NCBI RefSeq assembly: GCF_001423265.1 | Contig: NZ_LMND01000005.1 | Location: forward strand, 94,119-158,118 | DNA: 64,000 nt | Origin: Methylobacterium sp. Leaf108 | Lineage (GTDB): Bacteria > Pseudomonadota > Alphaproteobacteria > Rhizobiales > Beijerinckiaceae | Reading direction: 5' to 3' | Shown here: positions 17,035 to 33,108 of the stretch, piece by piece | Layout: each line of letters opens with the position of its first letter | Position numbering within the stretch: position 1 is the first letter of the stretch | The notes under the pieces: generated by a model | Databases searched by the model: none | What the model saw: only the letters and a program-made list of their open reading frames with translations | Told to the model about the DNA's origin: nothing | Made by a program: the position numbers and the translations under genes

Positions 17035-18384
17035 CTACCTCGCGGAGAGACGGGGCTCGGGCAGGAACGATCGGCGCGTGGACGGCGCGCGGATGCGGCT
17101 GGGCGGCGCATAGGCGACACGCAGGGCGAGGCCGGCGCCGACCACGAACAGGAGGGCTTCGGCCGTGAAGACCGCGGCATAGGCGTGGACCACCTGCGGC
17201 GTGATCAGGCGGGCGACATCGACCGCCACGGTGCCGAGGAAACCGCCGGCGCCGAAGGCGACGCCCTGCGCCGCCCCCCAGACGCCCATGCGGGTGCCGC
17301 GCTCGGCCTCGCCGCCCGCGCCCGCCAGCCCCATCATCGAGCCGATGGCGGCGACGGCGAAGATGCCGTTGAAGAGGCCCAGGGCAAACACGGCGGCGCG
17401 CAGCGGAAACTCCGGCCCGACGAGGCCGCCGGCGGCGATCGCGACGAGGGCGAGGGCCGAGCCGAGGCAGCCGAGGACGGTCCAGGCCTTGAGCGAGCCG
17501 AGGACCGGCCCGCCGATGCCCATGGTGGTCCCCGCCACCAGCAGCATCCCGGCGAGGACGCCGCCGTGCTGCAGGCCCGAAAGCTTGGTGGTGGCCCCCG
17601 GCGTCATCGCGAAGACGAGGCCGGCGAAGGGCTCGAGGATGAGCTCCTGGGCGCTGTAGGCCAGCATCGCCACGAACAGGAACACGGTGAACCGCCGCGA
17701 GGCCGGCTCGGCCCAGACCTGGGCCAGGACCTGCAGGAACGGCTTGCGCTCGGCCCGCTCCTCGGGGGAGGGGGCGGCCCGCGCCGGTTCGATGCCGCGC
17801 AGCGCCAGGGTCGCGAGGCAGAAGGCGATCAGCGAGACCGTGCCCGAGACGGCCACGAGGCGCAGCCCCGAGAACGGATCGAGGAAATGGCCGGCCAGGG
17901 GCGCGGTGATGGCAAAGCCCGCGATCATCATGATCCAGACCAGGGTCGCGGCCGCACCGCGTCGGCGGGCGTCGACGCCCGTGGCCAGGAGCACCAGCAG
18001 CGAGGTGCCGGCGGCACCCGCCCCCATGCCGACGCCGAGGAAGGCGAAGACCGCCAGGGCGAGGCCGGCGGCGGGGTGGGTCTCCATGACGGCGGTGGCG
18101 ACCGCCGCAAGGAACCCGCCCAGGGTGAGCGCGGCCATGCCGCCGACGATCCAGGGGGTCCGCCGGCCGCCGACGTCGGAGCCGTAGCCCCAGCGCGGGC
18201 GCAGGACCTGGACCGCGTAGTGCAGGGCGACGAGCCCGCCGGGCACCATGGCCGGCAAGGCGAGCTCCACCACCATGACGCGGTTGAGGGTCGAGGTCAT
18301 CAGGACCACCACCGACCCCAGCGCCGTCTGCACGAGGCCGAGCCGGGCGATGGCCGCCCAGGAGAAGGAGAGGGGAGCCGTCAT
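17035..18384 (-). CDS. PucC/Bch2-family major facilitator protein of the photosynthesis cluster
   Basis: The protein has 449 residues and about 12 membrane segments. STLNRVMVVELALPAMVPGGL and RPRWGYGSDVGGRRTPWIVG are hallmarks of the PucC/LhaA/Bch2 branch of the MFS. Its position directly before bchP matches ORF428 (bch2) of Rhodobacter clusters. Family members help assemble light-harvesting complexes or move pigment intermediates; the exact substrate is unsettled. bchG, usually upstream of bch2, is absent. The upstream intergenic region instead holds a candidate PpsR-controlled promoter. A 40-codon frame (18503 to 18381) overlaps this start as ATGA. Confidence 0.9.
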   Translation of the reverse strand: MTAPLSFSWAAIARLGLVQTALGSVVVLMTSTLNRVMVVELALPAMVPGGLVALHYAVQVLRPRWGYGSDVGGRRTPWIVGGMAALTLGGFLAAVATAVMETHPAAGLALAVFAFLGVGMGAGAAGTSLLVLLATGVDARRRGAAATLVWIMMIAGFAITAPLAGHFLDPFSGLRLVAVSGTVSLIAFCLATLALRGIEPARAAPSPEERAERKPFLQVLAQVWAEPASRRFTVFLFVAMLAYSAQELILEPFAGLVFAMTPGATTKLSGLQHGGVLAGMLLVAGTTMGIGGPVLGSLKAWTVLGCLGSALALVAIAAGGLVGPEFPLRAAVFALGLFNGIFAVAAIGSMMGLAGAGGEAERGTRMGVWGAAQGVAFGAGGFLGTVAVDVARLITPQVVHAYAAVFTAEALLFVVGAGLALRVAYAPPSRIRAPSTRRSFLPEPRLSAR

Positions 18385-18509
18385 GGGCGGCCTCCGGCGG
18401 CGATCCGGGAATCCTGCCGCGCGAGGCCCGCGCGTCCGCGCGACGCGCGCGCTGCGTTGGGGACACCGATCGAGCCGGACGCGGTGGGTGCTGAACTGGC
18501 CATGCCCGG

Positions 18510-18551
18510 AGGCTAGGAGCCTAGGGCGACCTGTGTCAAGTTTGATTTACA
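18510..18551 (-). promoter_or_regulatory. Candidate PpsR operator overlapping the promoter of the bch2-bchP-tspO operon
   Basis: TGT-N12-ACA, the PpsR/CrtJ consensus, occurs exactly at 18534-18551. On the minus strand the same site contains TTGACA (18534-18539), a strong -35, followed after 18 nt by TAGCCT (18510-18515) as a possible -10. A repressor bound here would block RNA polymerase. The start codon of the bch2-type gene is about 125 nt downstream. The match is read directly; occupancy is inference. Confidence 0.65.
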
Positions 18552-18731
18552 CGTTGAGCGTCAAGTGAAGTTGTCACTCGGGCTTCGATGCGATGCGCTC
18601 CCGGCCTCGTCCGGCAGGGTCCCGTGGTTGGACAGGCCCGTTTCGCGATCGGGCTGGCGAGGCGGCAGGCGGCGAACGCCGCCCTGCGCCACCCTGGATT
18701 GCACCCCTCGCTCGGTCCGGCCGGAGGGTGG

Positions 18732-20189
18732 TCAGTCGGGGTCGTCGGCGGGTTCGGGGCCGTCGAGGTCGCCGATGCCGTAGCGGCGCAGCTTGGCGTA
18801 GAGCCCCTGGCGGCTCAGGCCCAGCATCTCGGCGGCCGAGGCGCGGTTGTCGCGGGTGATGCGCAGCGCCGCCTCGATGCACAGGCGCTCGATCAGGTCG
18901 GTCGATTCGCGCACCAGGTTCTTCATGGTCACGCGGCCGACGAGCTCGGTCATCTGCTCGACCGAGCGCGGCAGGTCGCGCCCGGTCAGGGCGGGGGCGG
19001 CCGCCCGGCGCGGCGTCCCCCGGATCGTGAAGCCGAGGCAGGGATGGCCGCCGCCGGCCACCGACACCGCCGCAATCTCCACGTCCTCCACCGAGCCGTA
19101 GGTGCCGCGGATGCTGGTGGCGAAATGACGAACCGACCCGTGCAGGCCCAGGGTGGCGAACAGGGTCGCGGCCTCGGTCTCCTCGCGCCCGAGCCAGCGG
19201 TCGAACAGCTCGCCGCGCACCTGCTCCTCGGTGGCGAGTTGCACGAGGTCGAGGAAAGCGGCGTTGGCGGCCAGGATGCGCCGGCCCGGATCGGTGACGA
19301 CGAAGCCCTCGGGCAGGTTCTGGATCACGTCGAGGGTGCCGGTACCGGCGCGGCCGGGCGCCGCTTCCCCGGCTTCGGGCCCGTCGACGGAGAGGCGCAG
19401 CAGCGCGCTGACGGCGTTCTCCTGCCGGAACAGCGAGGCGGAGAGGCGCGTCTCGCCGCGGCCGTTCCCGAGGCGCACGAGGAGGTCGTCGGCCTGGCCG
19501 GACACCCGCAGGCCCGCGAACAGCGATTCGAGCTCGCGGGCGCTGGCGGAGTCGAACAACTCGATCACGTCCTGGCCCAGCACCCGCTTCTCGGGCTTGC
19601 CGAGCAGGCGCGCGGCGGCGGGGTTGACCTCGGTGACGCGCCGGGTGGCGGCATCCACCACGAGCACAGGCTCGCCGGCGAGCTGGAACAGGAGGCGGTA
19701 GCGGGTCTCGGCCCCGCGCATGCGCAGGTAGTCGCGCTCGAGGGCCTGCTGCGTCTCGGCGAGCTTGCGCTGGAGGGCGGCCATGGCCCGCAGGTTGCGG
19801 CCGATCACGATCACCGGACCGTCCGCCTCCAGGCGCATGGCCGAATAGCGGATCGGGAGGTCGATCCCGGTGGCCGAGGGGTGGTTCACCTGGCGCCAGC
19901 GCGTCACGGCACCGGGGGCGGCATCCTTGAGCAGGGCCGCGATCTTGGGGCGGCTCTCCACCGTCACGGTGTCGACCCACAGCCGGCCGAGCCACGACTC
20001 ACAGCCCTCGCCGGCGAGATCGGAACTGCCGAAGGCCGCATCGCGGATCACGCCCTCCCGGTCGATCACCAGGGAGAGGTCCGTCGCGGCCGCGACGAGC
20101 AGCCCGGCCGCCTGCGCATCCAGGGGGCCGAGGGTTTGATGAAGGGCCGCGAACGACGAGGTTGCGGCAGGAAGCGCCAGACTGGTCAA
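18732..20189 (-). CDS. ppsR: PpsR/CrtJ photosynthesis repressor
   Basis: The protein has 485 residues. An N-terminal PAS-like region (about residues 25-140) is followed by a Gln-rich linker helix (MAALQRKLAETQQALERDYL) and two more PAS domains (about 160-270 and 285-400). The C-terminal Fis-type helix-turn-helix is NRASAAEMLGLSRQGLYAKL. This order is the PpsR/CrtJ arrangement. The protein represses bch, crt and light-harvesting genes in air by binding TGT-N12-ACA sites; a perfect one lies upstream of the bch2-bchP operon. It follows the antirepressor gene ppaA on the same strand with a gap of 35 nt. Confidence 0.95.
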   Translation of the reverse strand: MTSLALPAATSSFAALHQTLGPLDAQAAGLLVAAATDLSLVIDREGVIRDAAFGSSDLAGEGCESWLGRLWVDTVTVESRPKIAALLKDAAPGAVTRWRQVNHPSATGIDLPIRYSAMRLEADGPVIVIGRNLRAMAALQRKLAETQQALERDYLRMRGAETRYRLLFQLAGEPVLVVDAATRRVTEVNPAAARLLGKPEKRVLGQDVIELFDSASARELESLFAGLRVSGQADDLLVRLGNGRGETRLSASLFRQENAVSALLRLSVDGPEAGEAAPGRAGTGTLDVIQNLPEGFVVTDPGRRILAANAAFLDLVQLATEEQVRGELFDRWLGREETEAATLFATLGLHGSVRHFATSIRGTYGSVEDVEIAAVSVAGGGHPCLGFTIRGTPRRAAAPALTGRDLPRSVEQMTELVGRVTMKNLVRESTDLIERLCIEAALRITRDNRASAAEMLGLSRQGLYAKLRRYGIGDLDGPEPADDPD

Positions 20190-20224
20190 AGATCACCAAG
20201 GTGTGATGCCGTCAGACGGGTCTT

Positions 20225-21115
20225 TCAGCAGGCTCGGGCATGCAGATCAAGCAAACGCTCGGCGATGGCAATGGCGTCACGCGCATCGCTCGCGGTCGCA
20301 TCGGCTCCGACTCGGACGAGATGGCCGGGGTTATCCACGAAGATCGGACCGCCGACCATGATGTGCAGGTCGGGGTTGCGTGAGGTTTGCCGAAGCTCGC
20401 TCACCGTCTCGGCCAGGACCGGCAGCAGCGTCTCGCTGCCGAGCGAGAGGCCGACGATGTCGAACCACTCCCGGCGCACCCGCCGCAGCGCGTCGGGGCC
20501 GTCGGCCTGCGTCAGGCAGGTCACGTCCCAGCCGGCATCGTGGAAGAAGCGTTCGAGCAGGCTGAGGCCGAAGCAATGGGTCTCGCCGGGGCAGGTCGCC
20601 AGCAGGACGCTGCGTCCGCGCGACACCCGGACCGGCTCGTCGAACCGGAGGCGCAGGTCGTGGGTGATCCGCTGCAGCCGGCCCATCGCGATGGTGAGCT
20701 CGGTGAAATCGCACAGGTCCTCCTCCCAGAGAACCCCGAGATGCCGCGCCGTCGGAGCCAGCAGGTCGAGCAGCAGACTTTCCAGGGAGAGGCCCGCCGC
20801 CATCATGCCGGCGACCCGCGGCTCGGCGTCGTCGCGGCCTGGCGCCAGCATCAGGTCGGCGAAGGACGCGATCTCCTCCGGCGTCGGCGTCGCGCGGCGG
20901 GCCGGCTCCGGGAAGGGGTCGTCGCGCAGGGCCAGCATCATACGTGGAATGATCTCGGCCTCCACGATCCTGGCGAGGTCGCCGTGCCAAAGGGTGGGGG
21001 TAGCGACACGCAGGAGTTCGGACAGGGCGTCCGCCTCGCCCGATCCCGGAAGATCGCAGCCGTTCGCGCCGTCGTGAAAGGAATACTGGTCCCGATGCTG
21101 CCTCAAGTCGTCCAT
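20225..21115 (-). CDS. ppaA: PpaA/AerR-type cobalamin-binding antirepressor of PpsR
   Basis: The protein has 296 residues. The N-terminal helical part (about 35-150) ends with LGVLWEEDLCDFTELTIAMGRLQR, the helical-bundle motif seen in CarH/AerR-like proteins. The cobalamin-binding Rossmann part (about 165-285) has CPGETHCFGLSLLERFFHDA and IVGLSLGSETLLP. It lacks a classical DxHxxG loop, as AerR/PpaA proteins do. Known role: it binds a cobalamin and relieves repression by PpsR/CrtJ. It is transcribed with ppsR and is divergent from bchF, so the shared intergenic region probably controls both. Confidence 0.92.
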   Translation of the reverse strand: MDDLRQHRDQYSFHDGANGCDLPGSGEADALSELLRVATPTLWHGDLARIVEAEIIPRMMLALRDDPFPEPARRATPTPEEIASFADLMLAPGRDDAEPRVAGMMAAGLSLESLLLDLLAPTARHLGVLWEEDLCDFTELTIAMGRLQRITHDLRLRFDEPVRVSRGRSVLLATCPGETHCFGLSLLERFFHDAGWDVTCLTQADGPDALRRVRREWFDIVGLSLGSETLLPVLAETVSELRQTSRNPDLHIMVGGPIFVDNPGHLVRVGADATASDARDAIAIAERLLDLHARAC

Positions 21116-21316
21116 TGGTCCCTCCCAATGTTGATGACGGCTTCTTGTTGACCTCGATCTTGCGTGTCGAGCGCGACGTCTTGTGACGCCCTTGAAATAT
21201 CATCGACCGTCGTATCGGATGATGGTGTCCGGGCACGAGCGCCCCGGAAAACCCGTGGCGTTCAGGTTCCCGACGAGCGACGATACGCCTCCCCGAGGTT
21301 TTGGCAACGCACGAGT

Positions 21317-23243
<1,927 letters not shown>

Positions 23244-23247
23244 GACC

Positions 23248-24823
23248 ATGCAGCTCACCGTCTGGACCTACGAGGGACCGCCCCACATCGGCGCCATGCG
23301 CGTGGCCACCGCCATGCGCGGCCTGCACTACGTGCTGCACGCCCCCCAGGGCGACACCTATGCCGACCTGCTCTTCACGATGATCGAGCGGCGCGATGCC
23401 CGCCCGCCGGTCACCTACACCACCTTCCAGGCCCGCGACCTCGGCTCGGACACCGCCGCGATCTTCAAGGACGCGGTGGCCGCCGCCTACGAGCGCTTCA
23501 AGCCCGAGGCGATGATCGTCGGCGCCTCCTGCACCGCCGAGCTCATCCAGGACGATCCGGGCGGGTTGGCCAAGGCCCTGGCCCTGCCGATCCCGGTGAT
23601 CCCGCTGGACCTGCCGGCCTATCAGAAGAAAGAGAACTGGGGCGCCTCGGAGACCTTCTACCGTCTGGTGCGGGCGCTGTCTGGACCGCCGCCCGCCGCC
23701 GGGACCGCACGCGCGAGCGCAGACGGTCGGCGCCCCCTTTGTAACATCCTCGGCCCCACCGCCCTGGGCTTCCGCCACCGCGACGACCTCATCGAGATCA
23801 GGAGCCTGCTCGACCGGCTCGGCATCGACGTCAACGTGGTGGCCCCGATGGGCGCCAGCCCGTCCGACCTCGGGCGCCTCGGGGCGGCCGACTTCAACGT
23901 CGTGCTCTACCCCGAGGTGGCCAGGGTCGCCGCGCAATACCTCCAGAAGACCTTCGGCCAGCCGATGGTCGAGACGGTGCCGATCGGCGTCGCGGCCACC
24001 ATCCGCTTCGTCGAGGAGATCGCCGCGCTCACGGGGATCGATCCCTCGCCGGTGCTGGCCGGCGCGCCCTCGCGCCTGCCCTGGTACTCGCGCTCGGTCG
24101 ATTCGACCTACCTCACCGGCAAGCGCGTCTTCATCTTCGGCGACGCCACCCATGCGGTGGCGATGGCGCGGGTGGCGGCCACGGAGCTCGGCTTCAGGGT
24201 CGTGGGGCTCGGCACCTATGCCCGCGAGTTCGCCCGCGAGGTCCGGGCCGAGGCCGAGGTCCACGGCATCGAGGCGACGATCACCGACGACTACCTCGAC
24301 GTGGAGGCCGCCATCCAGGCGGCCCAGCCCGAGATGGTGCTCGGAACCCAGATGGAGCGCCACATCGCCAAGCGCCTGGGACTGCCCTGCGCCGTGATCT
24401 CGGCCCCGATCCACGTGCAGGATTTCCCCGCCCGGCATTCGCCGCAGATGGGCTTCGAGGGCGCCAACGTCCTGTTCGACACCCTCGTCCACCCCCTGAT
24501 GATGGGACTGGAAGAGCACCTGCTCGGGATGTTCCGCGAGGATCCCGAGTTCCACGACGGCGCGGCCCCCTCGCACCACACCCGCCACGGCGGGCCGAGC
24601 CCCGCACCGGTCCCCGAGGCGGCCCAGGCCGCCCTCGCCCAACCCGCGCCGCCACCATCCCAACCGACCGCCAAGGACACCGTCGTCGTCTCCCTGTGGG
24701 ACGCCGCCGCCGAGAAGGAACTGAAGAAGATCCCGTTCTTCGTGCGGGGCAAGGCCCGCGCGAACACCGAGCGTTTCGCCCGCGAGCAGGCGCTCCCCCT
24801 CATCACCGTCGAGACGTTGTACG

Positions 24824-24849
<26 letters not shown>
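23248..24849 (+). CDS. bchB: Light-independent protochlorophyllide reductase subunit B
   Basis: This 533-residue NifK-like subunit starts at ATG 23248. Asp36 in [13 protein letters not shown] is the unusual carboxylate ligand of the NB cluster. [36 protein letters not shown] and [19 protein letters not shown] are conserved BchB segments. A Pro/Ala-rich linker (about residues 435-465) joins the catalytic core to the C-terminal PCP-reductase domain ([20 protein letters not shown]), which is normal for the family. The end overlaps the bchH start by 26 nt. Confidence 0.97.
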
Positions 24850-29472
<4,623 letters not shown>

Positions 29473-29486
29473 GGGGAGACGGGCCG

Positions 29487-30185
29487 ATGACCAGCGCATC
29501 CTACGCCGAGCGCCGCTCGCAGCTGACCACCTACTTCGACCGCACCGCGGTCGACGCCTGGGCCCGGCTCACCACCGACGCCCCGGTCTCGAAGATCCGC
29601 GCCACGGTGCGGGCCGGGCGCGACGCCATGCGGGCCAACCTGCTGTCGTGGCTGCCCGAGGACCTCACCGGCAAGCGCGTGCTGGACGCGGGCTGCGGCA
29701 CCGGCGCGCTCAGCGTCGAGGCGGCCCGGCGCGGGGCCGAGGTGGTGGCCATCGACGTCTCGCCGACCCTCGTGGGCCTCGCCCGCGAGCGCAGCGCCGA
29801 GATCCTGGGCGGCGAGCGCATCGACTTCCGGGTCGGCGACATGCTCGACCCCTGGCTCGGGCGCTTCGACCACGTCGTCGCGATGGACAGCCTGATCCAT
29901 TACAACGCCGCCGACATCACCCGGGCGCTGGCCGAACTCGGGCTTCGCACCGACGGGTCGGTGGTGTTCACGGTGGCCCCGCGCACGGCGCTGCTCACCC
30001 TGATGTGGACGGCCGGGCGGCTGTTCCCGCGCGGCGACCGGGCGCCCGCGATCGTGCCGATCACCGAGGGCGCCCTGCGCAGGCGGATCGCCAAGGAGGC
30101 GGTGCTCCAGGGCTTTGCCGTGAAGCGGACCAAGCGGGTCAACAGCGGCTTCTACCTGTCGAACGCCATCGAGCTGGCGCGATGA
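29487..30185 (+). CDS. bchM: Magnesium-protoporphyrin O-methyltransferase BchM
   Basis: The 232-residue SAM-dependent methyltransferase starts at ATG 29487. VLDAGCGTGALSVEAARRG is SAM motif I, and VVAMDSLIHYNAADITRAL and GFAVKRTKRVNSGFYLSNA are BchM-specific. It methylates the C13 propionate of Mg-protoporphyrin IX, the product of BchH, to give the AcsF substrate. The stop overlaps the lhaA start (ATGA). Confidence 0.96.
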   Translation: MTSASYAERRSQLTTYFDRTAVDAWARLTTDAPVSKIRATVRAGRDAMRANLLSWLPEDLTGKRVLDAGCGTGALSVEAARRGAEVVAIDVSPTLVGLARERSAEILGGERIDFRVGDMLDPWLGRFDHVVAMDSLIHYNAADITRALAELGLRTDGSVVFTVAPRTALLTLMWTAGRLFPRGDRAPAIVPITEGALRRRIAKEAVLQGFAVKRTKRVNSGFYLSNAIELAR

Positions 30186-31627
30186 AGATCGGCGGCCTCA
30201 CCACGCGGGCGCTGATGCGGCTGGGGCCCGGCATCATGCCGTTCATGCCCTTCGCCGACGCGGCGACGCCGGAGCTGCCGCTGGGTCGGCTCCTGCGGCT
30301 GTCGCTGTTCCAGGTCACCGTCGGCATGGCCGCCGTGCTGCTCATCGGCACCCTCAACCGGGTGATGATCGTCGAACTCGCGGTGCCGGCCTGGATCGTG
30401 GCCGTGATGCTGTCGCTGCCGCTGGTCTTCGCCCCGCTGCGGGCCCTGGTGGGCTTCCGCTCCGACACCCACCGCTCGGTGCTCGGCTGGCGCCGCGTCC
30501 CCTACATCTGGTTCGGCACGCTGCTGCAGTTCGGCGGCCTCGCCATCATGCCCTTCGCCCTCCTGATCCTGTCGGGCGACACCACCGGGCCGGCCTGGCC
30601 CGGCCATGTGGCGGCAGCCCTCGCCTTCGTCATGGTGGGCGCCGGCCTCCACACCACCCAGACCGTGGGCCTGGCGCTGGCCACCGACCTCGCCCCGGCC
30701 CACGCCCGGCCCCGGGTGGTGGCGCTCCTCTGCGCCATGCTGCTGGTCGGCATGGTGGTGAGTGCCGTCGTCTTCGGCCTGGCGCTCGCCAACTTCTCGC
30801 CCCTGAGGCTGATCCAGGTGATCCAGGGCACCGCCGTGGTCACCATCGTGCTCAACGGCATCGCCCTGTGGAAGCAGGAGGCCCGCCAGCCCGGCCGCAC
30901 CGACCGCTCGGCCCCGCGCCCGTCGTTCTCGGACTCCTGGGCGACCTATGCCGGCAGCGGGCTCGCCCGCCGGCGCCTCGTGGCCACCGGCCTGGGCACC
31001 GCCGCCTTCTCGATGCAGGACATCCTGCTCGAACCCTACGGCGGCCAGATCCTGCGCCTGCCGGTGGCCACCACCACCGCGCTGACGGCGATGCTGGCGG
31101 CGGGCGGCGGCATCGGCCTCTTCCTCGCCGCGCGCTGGCTCAACCGGGGCGGCGACGCCTTCCGGGTCGCCGCCTCGGGCACGGTGGTGGGGATCCTCGC
31201 CTTCTCGGCGGTGGTGTTCGCCGCGCCATTGGGGTCGGCCCAGCTCTTCGCCACCGGCGTCCTGCTGATCGGGTTGGGCGGCGGGCTGTTCGCCCACGGC
31301 ACGCTGACGGCCTCCATGGCCAAGGCCGGCCCGGAGGACACCGGCCTGGCGCTCGGCGCCTGGGGAGCGGTCCAGGCGAGCGCCGCCGGCGTGGCCATCG
31401 CGGCGAGCGGCATCCTGCGCGACGTCGCCTCGCATCTCGCCGAGTCGGGGGCCCTGGGCGAGACCCTGAACGATCCCGCCACCGGCTATCTCGTCGTCTA
31501 CCACCTCGAGATCGCGCTCCTGTTCGCGACCCTCGTCGCGATCGGCCCGCTGGTGCGGGACACGACCTCGCGCCGGTCCGGCGGGCTCGCCCTGCCGGCC
31601 ACCATCCACACCCATCCAACACACTGA
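30182..31627 (+). CDS. lhaA: LhaA/PucC-family light-harvesting complex assembly protein
   Basis: The 481-residue MFS-type protein has about 12 membrane segments. VLLIGTLNRVMIVELAVPAW and GWRRVPYIWFGTLLQFGG are the family signatures, and SMQDILLEPYGGQILRLPV marks the second half. Its position between bchM and puhA is the classic position of lhaA (ORF477), needed for LH1 antenna assembly around the reaction centre. It is a paralogue of the Bch2-type carrier at 17035-18384. puhA follows after 19 nt. Confidence 0.93.
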   Translation: MKIGGLTTRALMRLGPGIMPFMPFADAATPELPLGRLLRLSLFQVTVGMAAVLLIGTLNRVMIVELAVPAWIVAVMLSLPLVFAPLRALVGFRSDTHRSVLGWRRVPYIWFGTLLQFGGLAIMPFALLILSGDTTGPAWPGHVAAALAFVMVGAGLHTTQTVGLALATDLAPAHARPRVVALLCAMLLVGMVVSAVVFGLALANFSPLRLIQVIQGTAVVTIVLNGIALWKQEARQPGRTDRSAPRPSFSDSWATYAGSGLARRRLVATGLGTAAFSMQDILLEPYGGQILRLPVATTTALTAMLAAGGGIGLFLAARWLNRGGDAFRVAASGTVVGILAFSAVVFAAPLGSAQLFATGVLLIGLGGGLFAHGTLTASMAKAGPEDTGLALGAWGAVQASAAGVAIAASGILRDVASHLAESGALGETLNDPATGYLVVYHLEIALLFATLVAIGPLVRDTTSRRSGGLALPATIHTHPTH

Positions 31628-31646
31628 AGACCGGGGAGGAAGTCCG

Positions 31647-32420
31647 ATGCCAAGAGGTGAGATCACCGGCTACGTCGACGTGGCGCAGGTCGTATTGTAC
31701 GCATTCTGGATCTTCTTCGCGGGGCTGGTCTTCTACCTGCGCCGGGAAGACCGCCGCGAGGGCTACCCCCTCGAGTCCGAGGCGATGGCCGGCCGGCCCA
31801 GCCCCGACCCGATCCTGATCCCCACGCCCAAGTTCTTCCACCTGTCGAACGGCGAGACCAAGAGCGCGCCGCAGACGGGCGGCCCCAACGCCTGGAACTA
31901 CCGCGGCCACAAGCACGAGATCTGGCCCGGCGCGCCCCTGGAGCCCGACACCGACGGCCTCCACGACGCCATCGGCCCCGGTTCCTACGTCGACCGCGAC
32001 GATCATCACGACCGCACCTGGGACGGCGAGAAGCGCATCGTCCCGCTGCGGGTGGCCGATCACTTCGTGGTGCACGAGGCCGGCCCGAACCCGATCGGCC
32101 GCGACGTGGTCGGCGCCGACCGAAAGGTCGCCGGCACCGTCAGCGACCTCTGGGTCGACCGCGGCGAGTCGATGATCCGCTACTACGAGGTCGAACTCGC
32201 CGGGGGCGGACGCCGGGTGCTGATGCCCAGCGCCTTCTGCAAGCTCGGCCTGTTCTCCGGCGTCGTCCAGACCGAGGCCCTCCTCGCGTCGCAGTTCGTC
32301 GACATCCCCGGCACCAAGGACGCCGATTCGGTCACCCTCTACGAGGAGGAGCGGATCATGGCCTTCTTCGGCGCGGGCACCCTCTACGCCACCCCCCAGC
32401 GCCAGGAGGCCATCCTGTGA
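31647..32420 (+). CDS. puhA: Photosynthetic reaction centre H subunit
   Basis: The protein has 257 residues. One N-terminal membrane helix (VDVAQVVLYAFWIFFAGLVFY) is followed by the cytosolic PRC-barrel domain. VPLRVADHFVV, RDVVGADRKVAGTVSDLWVD and FFGAGTLYATPQRQEAIL match reaction-centre H subunits. It caps the L/M core and shapes proton uptake to QB. It has a GGGGAGGAAG ribosome binding site. The pufLM genes for the core are not in the window. The puhB GTG start overlaps its stop (GTGA). Confidence 0.97.
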   Translation: MPRGEITGYVDVAQVVLYAFWIFFAGLVFYLRREDRREGYPLESEAMAGRPSPDPILIPTPKFFHLSNGETKSAPQTGGPNAWNYRGHKHEIWPGAPLEPDTDGLHDAIGPGSYVDRDDHHDRTWDGEKRIVPLRVADHFVVHEAGPNPIGRDVVGADRKVAGTVSDLWVDRGESMIRYYEVELAGGGRRVLMPSAFCKLGLFSGVVQTEALLASQFVDIPGTKDADSVTLYEEERIMAFFGAGTLYATPQRQEAIL

Positions 32421-33097
32421 GCGAATCCGTCAGCCTTCCCCCCAACGCCTTCGACGCCCCTCCGGGCCTGCCCGCCCCCCTGCCTGCCGGGGAACACGTT
32501 CTCTGGCAGGGCCGCCCCCGCGCCGCCGGGATCGCCTTCCGGACGCTCCACGTCGGCCTCGTGGCGGCCTGGTTTTCCGGATTGACCCTCTGGGCCGGCG
32601 TGCCGCTACTGGCCGAGGGCCGGTTCGTCGAGGCGGCCGTAGCCGTCGGACCGACCCTGGCCCTCGGGGCGGGCGCCATCGGACTGCTCGCCCTGATCGG
32701 CTGGCTAACCGCGCGCAGCACCACCTACACGATCACCAACCGGCGCCTCGTCATGCGCTACGGTGTCGCCCTGCCGATGACCCTGAACCTGCCCTTCGCG
32801 CTGATCGAGGATGCGGGCTTGCGCCGCTTCCGCGACGGCACCGGGGACCTGCCGATCCTGTTGCGTTCCGGCAACCGTGTCGCTTACCTTCATCTCTGGC
32901 CGCACGCACGGCCCTGGCATGTCAGCCGGCCCGAGCCGATGATGCGGTCCGTCCCCGACGCGGGGGAGGTGGCCAGCATCCTGGCCCGCGCCATCGCCGC
33001 CACGCTGGAACCACAACGAGAAGAATCGGCAAGCCCGGTGATCGTCGCGCGGCCCCGCAGTGCCCCGCGTCCCCCGCGCCTCGCCGCCGCGAGCTAG
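32417..33097 (+). CDS. puhB: Photosynthetic complex assembly protein PuhB
   Basis: The 226-residue protein has a GTG start overlapping the puhA stop. Two membrane segments (about residues 45-65 and 72-95) are followed by a bacterial PH-like domain (TTYTITNRRLVMRYGVALP, NLPFALIEDAGLRRF). This is the PuhB arrangement. The protein supports reaction-centre assembly. puhC follows after 11 nt. Confidence 0.92.
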   Translation: MSESVSLPPNAFDAPPGLPAPLPAGEHVLWQGRPRAAGIAFRTLHVGLVAAWFSGLTLWAGVPLLAEGRFVEAAVAVGPTLALGAGAIGLLALIGWLTARSTTYTITNRRLVMRYGVALPMTLNLPFALIEDAGLRRFRDGTGDLPILLRSGNRVAYLHLWPHARPWHVSRPEPMMRSVPDAGEVASILARAIAATLEPQREESASPVIVARPRSAPRPPRLAAAS

Positions 33098-33108
33098 GGA
33101 GCAGGACG

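Noticed and set aside
18668..18683. Terminator for ppsR (GGCGGC-GAAC-GCCGCC)
   Set aside because: The stem is only six base pairs with no T-run, and such GC stems are frequent in this genome.
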